The notes under the pieces were generated by a model, which had not been told where the DNA came from, made no database searches, and saw only the letters and a list, made by a program, of their open reading frames with translations. The position numbers and the translations under genes are program-made. A stretch of 32,811 bases of DNA, taken from Candidatus Arthromitus sp. SFB-turkey. Its GTDB lineage: Bacteria; Bacillota; Clostridia; Clostridiales; Clostridiaceae. Shown one piece after another: positions 16,763 through 24,951 of the stretch (positions within the stretch are counted from its first letter, which is position 1; every line of letters begins with the position of its first letter). Where the stretch lies: positions 1-32,811 of the forward strand of contig NZ_LXFF01000021.1 of assembly GCF_001655775.1 (NCBI RefSeq). Reading direction: 5' to 3'.

Positions 16763-16798
16763 TAGCTAGGATTTTTAAAAATTCTAGCTATTTTTTTT
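16763..16798 (+). terminator. Strong intrinsic terminator 15 bases before the first GT2 gene
   Basis: The 28 bases at 16763-16790 fold into a nearly perfect stem (TAGCTAG outer arms, A/T inner arms) followed by eight T (16791-16798). The ribosome binding site of the next gene begins at 16801, so there is no room for a promoter between. It ends the methyltransferase transcript but may also act as an attenuator for the gene at 16814. Confidence 0.75.
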
Positions 16799-16813
16799 GT
16801 AAGGAGAATTATT

Positions 16814-17752
16814 ATGAGGGATTTAATAACGGTTGTTGTTCCTATTTATAATGGTGAAAAATATTTAAGAGAAACAATTGAAAGTATACTTAATCAAACA
16901 CATAGAAAGCTTGAAATATTTTTAATAGATGATGGTTCTACAGATAATAGTTTGAGAATTGCTAAGTATTATGAAAAAGTTGATAAAAGAGTTAAGGTAT
17001 TTACTCAAAGAAATGCTGGTATATCTATGACTATGAAAAGGGCAGTAATGTATTCAAATGGGGAATATATTGCAAGATGTGATCAAGATGATATAAATGA
17101 ACTTAATAGATATGAAAAACAGCTTTTGTATTTAAAAGAAAACGATTATGATATGGTTGGTTGTTATTATAAGAGTTTTGGAAATGGTAATAGTACTATA
17201 AAAAGAAATATAGAAATTTCTGTAAATAGACCTATAAAAGATTATTTTGATCAGTATAGAAGGTATTGTGATGGAATTTGTATATATGGTGGTTCTATAT
17301 TTTCAAAATTAAGTGTGCTTAAAAAATTTAATCCGTTTCATAGAAAGTATGTAGCTATGGAAGATGCGTATTTATATATTATTCTTCATAAAAATGGGTG
17401 TAAAATTGGAATTTTAGATGAGGTTTTGTATAACTATAGAGTTCATAAGAAAAATACTTCGTTAAATGGAAGTTATAGAGAGGTATCTACTCCACAATAT
17501 TTTGATACATTATTTTCACTTTGGTATGAAGATAAAGTTAATATGTATAAAAATATAGTTATTATAAAAAGACAAGAGGAAGAAAAATTAATAAGAAATA
17601 GTTTTGAAAAATATCTTAGTAATTTAAATCCTAAGTTTGTAAATGAACATAGTCTTGATGATTTTTTAGAAAATGAAATTTTAAATTATAATCCAGAAGA
17701 TAGTTTATTTTTGTGGGAGGAATGTTTTTTAATAGAATTATTCCTATTTTAA
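16814..17752 (+). CDS. GT2 glycosyltransferase, tandem copy 1, frameshifted near the 3' end
   Basis: Start ATG 16814 with AAGGAG at 16801-16806; 312 residues. The GT-A domain shows VVVPIYNGEKYL, IDDGSTDNSL, the metal-binding CDQDD, and MEDAYLYIIL as the acceptor-side acidic motif. It transfers a sugar from a nucleotide donor in the cytoplasm; donor and acceptor are unknown. Compared with copy 2, the frame breaks at the T run 17708-17712. After one missing T, another frame continues GGMFFNRI to KMYENLFFVIDCYWK and stops at 17814, matching the copy-2 ending. As read, the protein ends in an unrelated tail (WEECFLIELFLF). The catalytic domain is untouched, so it may remain active. Confidence 0.8.
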   Translation: MRDLITVVVPIYNGEKYLRETIESILNQTHRKLEIFLIDDGSTDNSLRIAKYYEKVDKRVKVFTQRNAGISMTMKRAVMYSNGEYIARCDQDDINELNRYEKQLLYLKENDYDMVGCYYKSFGNGNSTIKRNIEISVNRPIKDYFDQYRRYCDGICIYGGSIFSKLSVLKKFNPFHRKYVAMEDAYLYIILHKNGCKIGILDEVLYNYRVHKKNTSLNGSYREVSTPQYFDTLFSLWYEDKVNMYKNIVIIKRQEEEKLIRNSFEKYLSNLNPKFVNEHSLDDFLENEILNYNPEDSLFLWEECFLIELFLF

Positions 17753-17817
17753 GGAGTAGAAATTTTAAGATGTATGAAAATTTATTTTTTGTTATTGATT
17801 GTTACTGGAAGTAGTGA

Positions 17818-17846
17818 GTCATTTGGATTTTTCCAAATGACTTTTT
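17818..17846 (+). terminator. Terminator after GT2 copy 1 (shared CATTTGG family)
   Basis: GTCATTTGG (17818-17826) pairs with CCAAATGAC (17833-17841), with an ATTTTT loop and a T run. Near-identical terminators follow copies 2 and 3. Confidence 0.8.
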
Positions 17847-17915
17847 GTTTTATGAAATATTCTAATGTTTTTTGAAATAAAATTCATTGAAATTAAATTT
17901 TTATTTGGAGGGTAG

Positions 17916-18914
17916 ATGGAAGATTTAATAACAGTTATTGTTCCTGTTTATAATAGGGAAAAATATTTGCATGAAACAATGGAAAGTATACTTAACCAAA
18001 CCCATAAAAACCTTGAAATAATTTTAGTTGATGATGGTTCTACTGATAACAGTTTGAGAATTGCTAGGTATTATGAAAGGCTTGACAAAAGGGTGAAGGT
18101 TATAATTCAGAAAAATATGGGAATATGCGTAGATATGAAAAATGCTTTAGCTATTTCAAATGGTGAATATATAGCAAGATGTGATGGAGATGATATAAAT
18201 GAGCTTGATAGATATGAGAAACAACTTAAGTATTTAAAAGAAAATAATTACGATATTGTAGGAGTATATGTTCAAAGTTTTGGAGATGGAAATGATGTTG
18301 CTAAAAGAGGAGTTAAATTTTTTATAAATAGACCTATAAAAAATGATTATGATCAGTATGTTAGAATATTAACAGGTGGTTGTATAAATGGAGGGTGTAT
18401 TTTTGCGAAAGCTTCTGTACTTAAAAAATTCAATCCTTTTCACAAAGATTATGGACTTGTTGAAGATGGGTATTTATATATAATTCTTCATAAAAATGGA
18501 TGTAAAATTGGAATTTTAGAAGAAGTATTGTACAATTATAGGATTCATCATACTAATACCTCTTTATCTACAGGAAATAGGAAAAAATGTGTGGATAAAT
18601 ATTTTGAAGCGTTATTTAGATTTTTGTTTAATGAGAAATTAGAAAAGTATAAAAATATAGTTGTTATTAAGAGAGAAGATGAGGAAAAACTCATAAAAGA
18701 TACTTTTAAAAATTATTTTAATTATTTAAATGTTAAGTTTGTAAATGAACATAATTTTGAAGATTTTATTCAAAATGAAATTTTTAATTATAAATCAGAA
18801 GACACAATATTTTTTGCTGGAAGTATGTTTTTTAATTGTGTTTTGGATATTTTAAAATATAGAAATTATAAAATGTATGAAAATTTGTTTTTGTTAGTGG
18901 ATTGTTATTATTAA
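17916..18914 (+). CDS. GT2 glycosyltransferase, tandem copy 2
   Basis: A 332-residue glycosyltransferase, ATG 17916 behind GGAGGG. Motifs are VIVPVYNREKYL, VDDGSTDNSL, CDGDD and VEDGYLYIIL. The catalytic half is almost the same as copy 3 at both DNA and protein level, while the region about residues 115-160, which should shape the acceptor site, differs. A C-terminal domain of about 100 residues (YKNIVVIKREDEEKLI to NLFLLVDCYY) is shared by the whole family of copies and is not one I recognise. This is the best reference for the full-length form. No signal peptide or membrane segment is evident. Confidence 0.83.
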   Translation: MEDLITVIVPVYNREKYLHETMESILNQTHKNLEIILVDDGSTDNSLRIARYYERLDKRVKVIIQKNMGICVDMKNALAISNGEYIARCDGDDINELDRYEKQLKYLKENNYDIVGVYVQSFGDGNDVAKRGVKFFINRPIKNDYDQYVRILTGGCINGGCIFAKASVLKKFNPFHKDYGLVEDGYLYIILHKNGCKIGILEEVLYNYRIHHTNTSLSTGNRKKCVDKYFEALFRFLFNEKLEKYKNIVVIKREDEEKLIKDTFKNYFNYLNVKFVNEHNFEDFIQNEIFNYKSEDTIFFAGSMFFNCVLDILKYRNYKMYENLFLLVDCYY

Positions 18915-18946
18915 AACCATTTGGAGTTTTCCAAGTGGTTTTTTTG
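18915..18946 (+). terminator. Terminator after GT2 copy 2 (shared CATTTGG family)
   Basis: AACCATTTGG (18915-18924) pairs with CCAAGTGGTT (18931-18940), including one G-T pair, with an AGTTTT loop and then a T run. It begins at the base after the stop codon. Confidence 0.8.
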
Positions 18947-18996
18947 ATATATTTGTATTTTTTATTAAATATAATTTCTTGAAAGTAGGTGATTAA

Positions 18997-19980
18997 ATGG
19001 AAGATTTAATAACTGTTATTATACCTATCTATAATCTTGAAAAATATTTACACGAAGGTATTTCAAGTGTAATTAATCAAACATATAAAAATCTTGAAAT
19101 AATTTTAGTTGATGATGGTTCTACGGATAATAGTTTGAGAATTGCTAGGTATTATGAAAGGCTTGATAAAAGAGTGAAAGTTATAACCCAGAAAAATATG
19201 GGAATATGTATGGCTATGAAAAATGCACTAGCTATTTCAAATGGCGAATACATTGCAAGATGTGATGGTGATGATATAAATGAACTTGATAGATATGAAA
19301 AACAACTTAAGTACTTAAAAGAAAATAATTGTGATATGATTGGATGTTATTTAAAAGGTTTTGGAAATGGTGATAAAGGCTATCAAAGATGTATGGAAGG
19401 GTTAAATATTCCCATAAGAAATTTTGATGATCAATTTATGAGGATATATCTGGGAAAAGCTATAAATGGGGGAGCTATTTTTGGAAAAAGTGAAGTGTTT
19501 AAAAAATTAATGCCATTTCATAAAGACTATGGAATTGTTGAAGATAGGTTAATATATTTATTATTTCATACAAAGGGGTATAAAATAGGGATAATAGAAG
19601 AAGTTTTATATAATTATAGAGTTCATAGCACCAATACTTCTTTAAACCCTAAGAGTAGAAAAAATATGCTTAGAAGGCATTTTGAACTTATGTTTAATTA
19701 TTTATTTTATGATGTTTTGTTTCATTATGAAAATATAATTTTTATAGAGATAAGTGATAGGTTAGAATTAATAAAAAGTGTTATTAATGAGTCTTTTAAT
19801 AATCTAAATTGTAAATTTGTAGATGAAAATCAATTTATGGATTTTATGAATGAAGAACTTTTTAAATATAGTTATAGAGATTCAGTTGTATTTTCAGGAA
19901 GTTTATTTTTAGAAAGTGTTTATTATTCTTCTAAACGTCTTGGGTATAAATATCTTGAAAATTTATTTTTGCTTGTGTAA
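18997..19980 (+). CDS. GT2 glycosyltransferase, tandem copy 3
   Basis: A 327-residue glycosyltransferase, ATG 18997 behind AGGTGA. Motifs are VIIPIYNLEKYL, VDDGSTDNSL, CDGDD and VEDRLIYLLF. Residues about 30-110 are nearly identical to copy 2, then the sequences diverge, most strongly after residue 115 and in the C-terminal ~80 residues (FHYENIIFIEISDRLELI). The end is a few residues shorter than copy 2, and its stop codon overlaps the stem of the terminator. Sugar donor and acceptor are unknown. Confidence 0.83.
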   Translation: MEDLITVIIPIYNLEKYLHEGISSVINQTYKNLEIILVDDGSTDNSLRIARYYERLDKRVKVITQKNMGICMAMKNALAISNGEYIARCDGDDINELDRYEKQLKYLKENNCDMIGCYLKGFGNGDKGYQRCMEGLNIPIRNFDDQFMRIYLGKAINGGAIFGKSEVFKKLMPFHKDYGIVEDRLIYLLFHTKGYKIGIIEEVLYNYRVHSTNTSLNPKSRKNMLRRHFELMFNYLFYDVLFHYENIIFIEISDRLELIKSVINESFNNLNCKFVDENQFMDFMNEELFKYSYRDSVVFSGSLFLESVYYSSKRLGYKYLENLFLLV

Positions 19981-20018
19981 ACCATTTGGAATTTTCCAAA
20001 TGGTTTTATTTTTTTTGA
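19979..20018 (+). terminator. Terminator after GT2 copy 3 (shared CATTTGG family)
   Basis: AAACCATTTGG (19979-19989) pairs with CCAAATGGTTT (19996-20006), loop AATTTT, followed by a long T-rich tail. It includes the last two bases of the stop codon. Confidence 0.8.
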
Positions 20019-20080
20019 GTAATTATTTTTTTAAATAAAAATACAATTTTATGGATTTAAAAATTTTTGGGAGATGAAAA

Positions 20081-21073
20081 ATGGAAGACTTAATAAGCGT
20101 TATTGTTCCTATTTATAACAGAGATAGATATTTACATGAAACAATTTTAAGTGTACTTAATCAAACGTATACTAACCTTGAAATAATTTTAATTGATGAT
20201 GGTTCAAGTGATGATGTTTTGAGAATTATGAAGCATTATGAGAAGCTTGATAAAAGAGTTAAGGTAATCACTCAAAAAAATATGGGAATTTGTTTAACTA
20301 TGAAAAATGCTTTAGCTGTTTCAAGTGGGAAATATATTGCGAGATGTGATTCTGATGATGTAAATGAACTTGATAGATATGAAAAGCAACTTAAGTTTTT
20401 AAAAGAGAATAATTTTGATATGGTTGGTTGTTATATAAAATGTTTTGGGACAGGTAGAGAAGGACAAAAGAGGTATTTAGAGCAGTGTGTAAATAAACCT
20501 ATAAGAACATATGAGGAACAAAAGAATAGAATTTTACTAGGTCAACCTATAACAGGAAGTACAATGTTTTGTAAAAGTGAGGTGTTAAAAGAGATATTAC
20601 CTTTTAAAAAAGATTGTTCTATTATAGAAGATTTTTATTTAAGTGTAATGCTTCATAAAGCGGGAAAAAGAATTTCCATACTCGAAGAAGAGAAACTAAA
20701 TTATCGTGTTCATAATGAAAATTTATCGCTAAGTGGTGATAAAAGATTACTTGAGAAACATACAGAAGTTGCGTTTACACATTTATTTAAAGATATTATT
20801 AATGAGAGCAGACGGGTAATAATTTTTAGGAAGAGTGATGAGAAAGAGAGCATTTTAAGAATACTTTTGAAGTTTTTTAGTGATAAGATTAATAAATTTA
20901 AAATAATAACAGAAAGTGAAGTTAAAGAATTTTTTATGAATAATATGAACGAGATTACAGATGGGGAAGGTAATGTTATATTTTATGGGATGAGTTTTAG
21001 AAATTGTGTTAAACCTTTCATAGAATGTGGAAAGTATCGACCTTATAAAAATATTTTTTTGTCTGGTAGCTAA
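20081..21073 (+). CDS. GT2 glycosyltransferase, tandem copy 4
   Basis: A 330-residue glycosyltransferase, ATG 20081 behind GGGAG. Motifs are VIVPIYNRDRYL, IDDGSSDDVL, CDSDD and IEDFYLSVML. It is the most diverged copy, with a different C-terminal domain sequence (VIIFRKSDEKESILRILL, then YRPYKNIFLSGS) that still aligns in layout with copy 2. Unlike copies 1-3 it is not followed by the shared terminator. Its position at the end of the array fits an older duplicate. Specific activity cannot be told from sequence. Confidence 0.82.
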   Translation: MEDLISVIVPIYNRDRYLHETILSVLNQTYTNLEIILIDDGSSDDVLRIMKHYEKLDKRVKVITQKNMGICLTMKNALAVSSGKYIARCDSDDVNELDRYEKQLKFLKENNFDMVGCYIKCFGTGREGQKRYLEQCVNKPIRTYEEQKNRILLGQPITGSTMFCKSEVLKEILPFKKDCSIIEDFYLSVMLHKAGKRISILEEEKLNYRVHNENLSLSGDKRLLEKHTEVAFTHLFKDIINESRRVIIFRKSDEKESILRILLKFFSDKINKFKIITESEVKEFFMNNMNEITDGEGNVIFYGMSFRNCVKPFIECGKYRPYKNIFLSGS

Positions 21074-21163
21074 AATAAATCTAAATAAATTATTATTATT
21101 CCAATTAAATAAAAATCTATACTTACTAAATATTAAAAAATATTTAAATATGAGTTAACATTA

Positions 21164-21193
21164 TTGACTTTCGAATAAATAATGTATTATTAT
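21164..21193 (+). promoter_or_regulatory. Distal promoter, TTGACT-18-TATTAT
   Basis: TTGACT (21164-21169) and TATTAT (21188-21193; a second overlapping copy at 21185-21190) form a near-consensus promoter. It would give a leader of about 310 bases for the gene at 21514. Confidence 0.5.
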
Positions 21194-21359
21194 TGTAATG
21201 TAATTGTTATTATTTTATAAAAATGATTGAAATGCTTTAAGTTGATTGATGAGAAATGACATTATAAGGGGGCGTTTTAAAGTTTTAATAGGGTATGGCA
21301 ATAGGAAAGAAGTTAACTGTAATTCGAATTATTTGTTTTCTTTAAATTACTAAAAATGT

Positions 21360-21388
21360 TTGACTAAAAACCTAAACCTAATTATTTT
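21360..21388 (+). promoter_or_regulatory. Proximal promoter, TTGACT-17-TATTTT
   Basis: TTGACT (21360-21365) and TATTTT (21383-21388) are 17 bases apart and give a leader of about 120 bases. Two promoters suggest strong or conditional expression of the surface protein. Confidence 0.5.
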
Positions 21389-21513
21389 TATTTTGATGTT
21401 TGCGAGAAGGAAATTTTAAACTTTACTTAATTAGTGCGAGAACTTAAATTAAATAGAAATTAAAAAATTGAAAAGTTTATTTTTAAAAAAGGAAATTTGG
21501 AGGCAAATTTATT

Positions 21514-24500
21514 ATGAATAAAAAAAGAGTGGCTTTGGCTTTAGCAGCTGCACTTGGTGTTAATACTTTAATGGTAACTGTTGGACAAGTTGGGGAGCAA
21601 ATTACGGTAGCACATGCTCAATCAAGCAGACTTATGACTGATCAAGAGGAAGCAAGACGTAAAGCTATAGGTATAAAACAATTAGATACTACAGCTACAA
21701 ATTTAGCAAATGGTAATGTTGAAGTAACATTTAACAATGTTAAAACAAGTGATATTAAATCAGTTACTTCTACAGCATTTGAACACAAAAAATTCACAGA
21801 GAGAGAAAGTATTGATGGACAAAATTCAGCAGTAACTCCTACATGGGCTAACGGTAAGTTGACTTTCAGTGGAATTAAAGAAGCTGGTATATATACAGGA
21901 ACTATTACTATAGAGTATAATGGCGGAGCTAAAGAATCATATACATTATCTTTAACAAAGAAAGCTACTGATACAATAGAATTAGGAAAAGTTGATGTTA
22001 CAGCAGGGGCTATAAAAATTACTGGTGTTAAATTTAATGGACAAGCATTAAAAGATGGCGAAACTTTGTATTTAGTAGAAAAAGGAGGAAGTGTAACTTC
22101 AACTACTCCAAAAGCTACTTATACTGCAACAGATGGAGCGGTATTTAATAGCGGAATCAATTTTAAAGAAGGACAAGTTTACGAAGTTGTTTATAAATAT
22201 GCAAATGATTTACATGAAGTGTCTACTCAGCTTATGTTAGTTAAGGATGCTACACCTGTATTTGCAGGATTTGGTTCAAATGATAATGCAAATTTTGAAG
22301 CAAATTTAAAATCACAAGTTGTTGCTGACTATGGAGTAGCTGATGCGGATGTTACACTTGACACTACTGCAGCTAATGTTGTTGTTAGTGGAATATCTTC
22401 ACCAATAGTTGAGTTTAAGCAAACTTATAGTGGCGCTAATCCAGCAGGAGCTATATTAAGTGCTAGTTTTAATACCGATAGTACATTAAAAGTTAATTTA
22501 GGTACAGCTGGACTTGATGCTGCAGCAGCTAACTATGTGCCACATCTTGAGCTTGGATATGGAGCAACTCCAGCTAATGCTACAGGTTTAGTTGGAATTT
22601 ATACAATTAAAGTAGGAAGCGATGCTCCAGTTGTATATTTTGATGCGTCTGATAAAGTTTCAGGAGTTTCACAAGATACGACAGGTAATAATGGTAATCT
22701 TAAGGTAGATTCTATATCAACAAGTGTGGCAACTTTGGATGTTTCAGCCTTAGATTATACTAAGAGTTTTGAGCATGGATATTCATCAGTTCCAGTTACT
22801 TTTGGTATTCAGTCTATTAATGGTTCAGAAGTTACATTTGGTGGTAATACGTTTGATGGCTGGTCAGGTGCTATAACTCATGGAACTAATCCTGTTAAGC
22901 CTACTCTTACTGAAAAGCCAGCTGTGGGAGTATCAAGTGTGACTGCTTCAATAATAGTTTCTGCAGATAAATTGGATGCGTCTACAATTAGTGCAGAATT
23001 TGTTAAAACTAGTGATTCAACTGGAGAATTAATATTAAAGAATGGACAATCATTATTCCCAGCAAACTTTAATCCAAACGATGTTGTTTCTAAGTTAAGT
23101 GTATCAGGAGCGTCAAAAGTTGGTTTAGTTGCTGATGGAAGCAAAACTGATTTAAGATTTGCAGTTGAGTACAATGGAACTCTTCCTACAACTATAGATT
23201 GGACATTTACTGTCGATAATAAAGACTTAGTTTCAACTTCTTCTACATTTGGTGGAAAGTTAGAAACAAGTAAAGGAGCAGTTGAAACTGTTAACTTTAA
23301 AGATACAGTTACAACATCAAATTCTAATACAAACAATATTCAAAACCAATTTGCGCTTGTAGCTGCATTTGGAAATTCAGTTCCAACAGGTGCTACTGTA
23401 GGATTTGAAAGTCAAAGTAATTTAAGAGTTACTTTTGCTGATTTAGGAACTGGAAATAAAACTATAAATGCTACAGTTGGTGCTGGAAGTAAATATCAAG
23501 GAACTTATGCAGCTGGTATTTGGGTTACTCAACAACCATTTACTATATTAGCAAAAGACGCTAAGTCAGTTTCAAATACTTCAGCTAGTTTAGTTGTAGA
23601 TGCTAACTTCTTTACAACTGATGATATTTCTAAAGTAACTGGTGGTGTTGTTCAGTATTCAGAAAAAACTACTAGCGGATCTACTACTACTTGGTCAGAT
23701 TGGAAAGATTCTTCAACTAAAGTTGAGAAATCTGAAGTTAAAGAAGATGCAATCACTAAGACTGTAACTGGACTTACAGGAGGAAAAACTTACAAGTTTA
23801 GGGTTGTTTATGATTATAACAACGGAACTACAACAGAAAAAGTTTACTCAAATGAAACTGCGGAAGTAACGTTACCAACTTCTTCAAGCAGTAGTACAAT
23901 TACAGGAAGTGGAGGAACAACGACTGGAACTTCAACAGGTTCAACTACTATTAATGTAACTACAAGCAACTCAACATTAACTGGTACTTCAGCTTCTGTA
24001 ACTCTTCCTTCAGGCTTTAGATATGATTCAGGCAAAAATCCAGTTGCTGTAACATTCAAATATAAAGATAAAGATGGAAAAATTGTTACTGAAACTAAAG
24101 AACAATACAGTAATGTAACTGCTAGATTTAACGGAAATAACGTTGAACTTAACGGTTTAGTTCCAGGAAAGGATTATAACGAAATAACTGTTGATTACAC
24201 TGATAACAACGGAAGAACTAGAAGCATAATTCTTAGAAATATCCAAACTTCTACTACAGTAGAATCTGATAAATATTTAGCTAATGTTTACGAAGTAGTA
24301 TTTGGAAGACCAGCAGATGAAGCAGGTTACCACTTCCACTTAGACAACTTGAAAAACAAGAAAGTTTCTTTAAGAGATTTCTTATTGAATATGTTGAATG
24401 AAAAAGAATTTGTTGAAAAGTACAAATCTACAGAAGAGAAAATAGAAGCTTTATACAATGCTATAGTTAACAGAACTTCCGACGAAGCAGGTAAGAAATT

Positions 24501-24633
24501 CTGGGTTGATGAGTATAAGAAAGTATTAGCTGTTTATGGTTCAGAAACTACTGCTCTTAAAGCTATAGCTGATAGAATGGTAAATGAAAATGAATTAAAA
24601 GAACTTGCTGACAAAATGGGAGTTCAATGGTAA
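21514..24633 (+). CDS. Large exported surface protein with DUF4214-type C-terminus, tandem copy 1
   Basis: A 1039-residue secreted protein; ATG 21514, GGAGG at 21499-21503. Residues 1 to about 35 are a Sec signal peptide ending AHA before QSS. The body is Ala/Thr/Ser/Val-rich beta-sandwich-like sequence with no Cys and no enzyme motif I recognise. A fibronectin-type-III-like domain lies at about 690-790 (GLTGGKTYKFRVVYDYNNG), followed by a Ser/Thr/Gly-rich linker (about 790-815), an Ig-like domain (NNVELNGLVPGKDYNEI), and a DUF4214 pair at 921-1039 (FGRPADEAGYHFHLDNL and NRTSDEAGKKFWVDEY, ending KMGVQW). The signal peptide and everything after about residue 660 are shared with the next gene; the middle differs. 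There is no LPXTG motif. The Ser/Thr linker is a plausible O-glycosylation site; that is inference. Confidence 0.87.
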   Translation: MNKKRVALALAAALGVNTLMVTVGQVGEQITVAHAQSSRLMTDQEEARRKAIGIKQLDTTATNLANGNVEVTFNNVKTSDIKSVTSTAFEHKKFTERESIDGQNSAVTPTWANGKLTFSGIKEAGIYTGTITIEYNGGAKESYTLSLTKKATDTIELGKVDVTAGAIKITGVKFNGQALKDGETLYLVEKGGSVTSTTPKATYTATDGAVFNSGINFKEGQVYEVVYKYANDLHEVSTQLMLVKDATPVFAGFGSNDNANFEANLKSQVVADYGVADADVTLDTTAANVVVSGISSPIVEFKQTYSGANPAGAILSASFNTDSTLKVNLGTAGLDAAAANYVPHLELGYGATPANATGLVGIYTIKVGSDAPVVYFDASDKVSGVSQDTTGNNGNLKVDSISTSVATLDVSALDYTKSFEHGYSSVPVTFGIQSINGSEVTFGGNTFDGWSGAITHGTNPVKPTLTEKPAVGVSSVTASIIVSADKLDASTISAEFVKTSDSTGELILKNGQSLFPANFNPNDVVSKLSVSGASKVGLVADGSKTDLRFAVEYNGTLPTTIDWTFTVDNKDLVSTSSTFGGKLETSKGAVETVNFKDTVTTSNSNTNNIQNQFALVAAFGNSVPTGATVGFESQSNLRVTFADLGTGNKTINATVGAGSKYQGTYAAGIWVTQQPFTILAKDAKSVSNTSASLVVDANFFTTDDISKVTGGVVQYSEKTTSGSTTTWSDWKDSSTKVEKSEVKEDAITKTVTGLTGGKTYKFRVVYDYNNGTTTEKVYSNETAEVTLPTSSSSSTITGSGGTTTGTSTGSTTINVTTSNSTLTGTSASVTLPSGFRYDSGKNPVAVTFKYKDKDGKIVTETKEQYSNVTARFNGNNVELNGLVPGKDYNEITVDYTDNNGRTRSIILRNIQTSTTVESDKYLANVYEVVFGRPADEAGYHFHLDNLKNKKVSLRDFLLNMLNEKEFVEKYKSTEEKIEALYNAIVNRTSDEAGKKFWVDEYKKVLAVYGSETTALKAIADRMVNENELKELADKMGVQW
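24274..24630 (+). repeat. Near-identical DUF4214-coding repeat, copy 1
   Basis: These 357 bases encode the last 119 residues of the 21514 protein and match 27871-28227 in length and nearly all codons, far better than the middle parts of the two genes match. The third-position identity points to recent duplication or gene conversion. Confidence 0.8.
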
Positions 24634-24951
24634 AATAATAATGTACCCTTTACAAATGAAAATGAATTGGAAATTAACAAAAGAATAACTCGCAAATGAT
24701 GAATTTTTAAATTTACAAAAGATAAAATTTTTAAGTATAGAAATTTAACTGTGTCGCGTAACTTGAGAACAAGAAATTGTTTTATTAATTCAACTATCAC
24801 TTCCTAAAAAAGGATAGGCGTAGAAAATTGTTCTACGCCTTATTTATTTTTTAGTTAAGATAATATTTAATTAGAATAAAAATTTCGTACTTAATTAAAG
24901 TGTTTAATAAATTTTTATATAAAAATATATATTTTTGGAGGTATAATTATT
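24634..24951. other. Intergenic region between tandem surface-protein genes
   Basis: It contains the terminator at 24816-24852 and the binding site GGAGG at 24937-24941. I see no gene and no promoter I would defend; the promoter of the 24952 gene must lie after the terminator, in very AT-rich sequence. The 180 bases before the terminator hold nothing I recognise, which is unusual because the stop-to-terminator distance is short elsewhere in the window. Confidence 0.5.
24816..24852 (+). terminator. Intrinsic terminator (AGGCGTAGAA family)
   Basis: AGGCGTAGAA (24816-24825) pairs with TTCTACGCCT (24831-24840), then TATTTATTTTTT. The terminator after the next gene (28239-28273) has nearly the same stem and tail, consistent with duplication of gene plus terminator. 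Confidence 0.85.

Larger units (their letters stand above)
21074..21513. other. Promoter region and long leader before the 21514 surface-protein gene
   Basis: No terminator is evident after GT2 copy 4. The region holds two good promoters (21164-21193 and 21360-21388), a tiny open frame of 16 codons (21295-21345), and a TTAAATAGAAATTAA element at 21449-21463 also found before the gene at 11891. The ribosome binding site GGAGG is at 21499-21503. Confidence 0.55.

Noticed and set aside
17700-17720. Programmed -1 ribosomal frameshift in GT2 copy 1
   Set aside because: The site reads A-TTT-TTG, which does not meet the X-XXY-YYZ rule, and no stimulating structure is visible; a homopolymer indel is simpler.
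16814-21073. CRISPR-like array suggested by the regularly spaced CCATTTGG stems
   Set aside because: The repeats are terminators about 1 kb apart, each after a coding gene; there are no short unique spacers.
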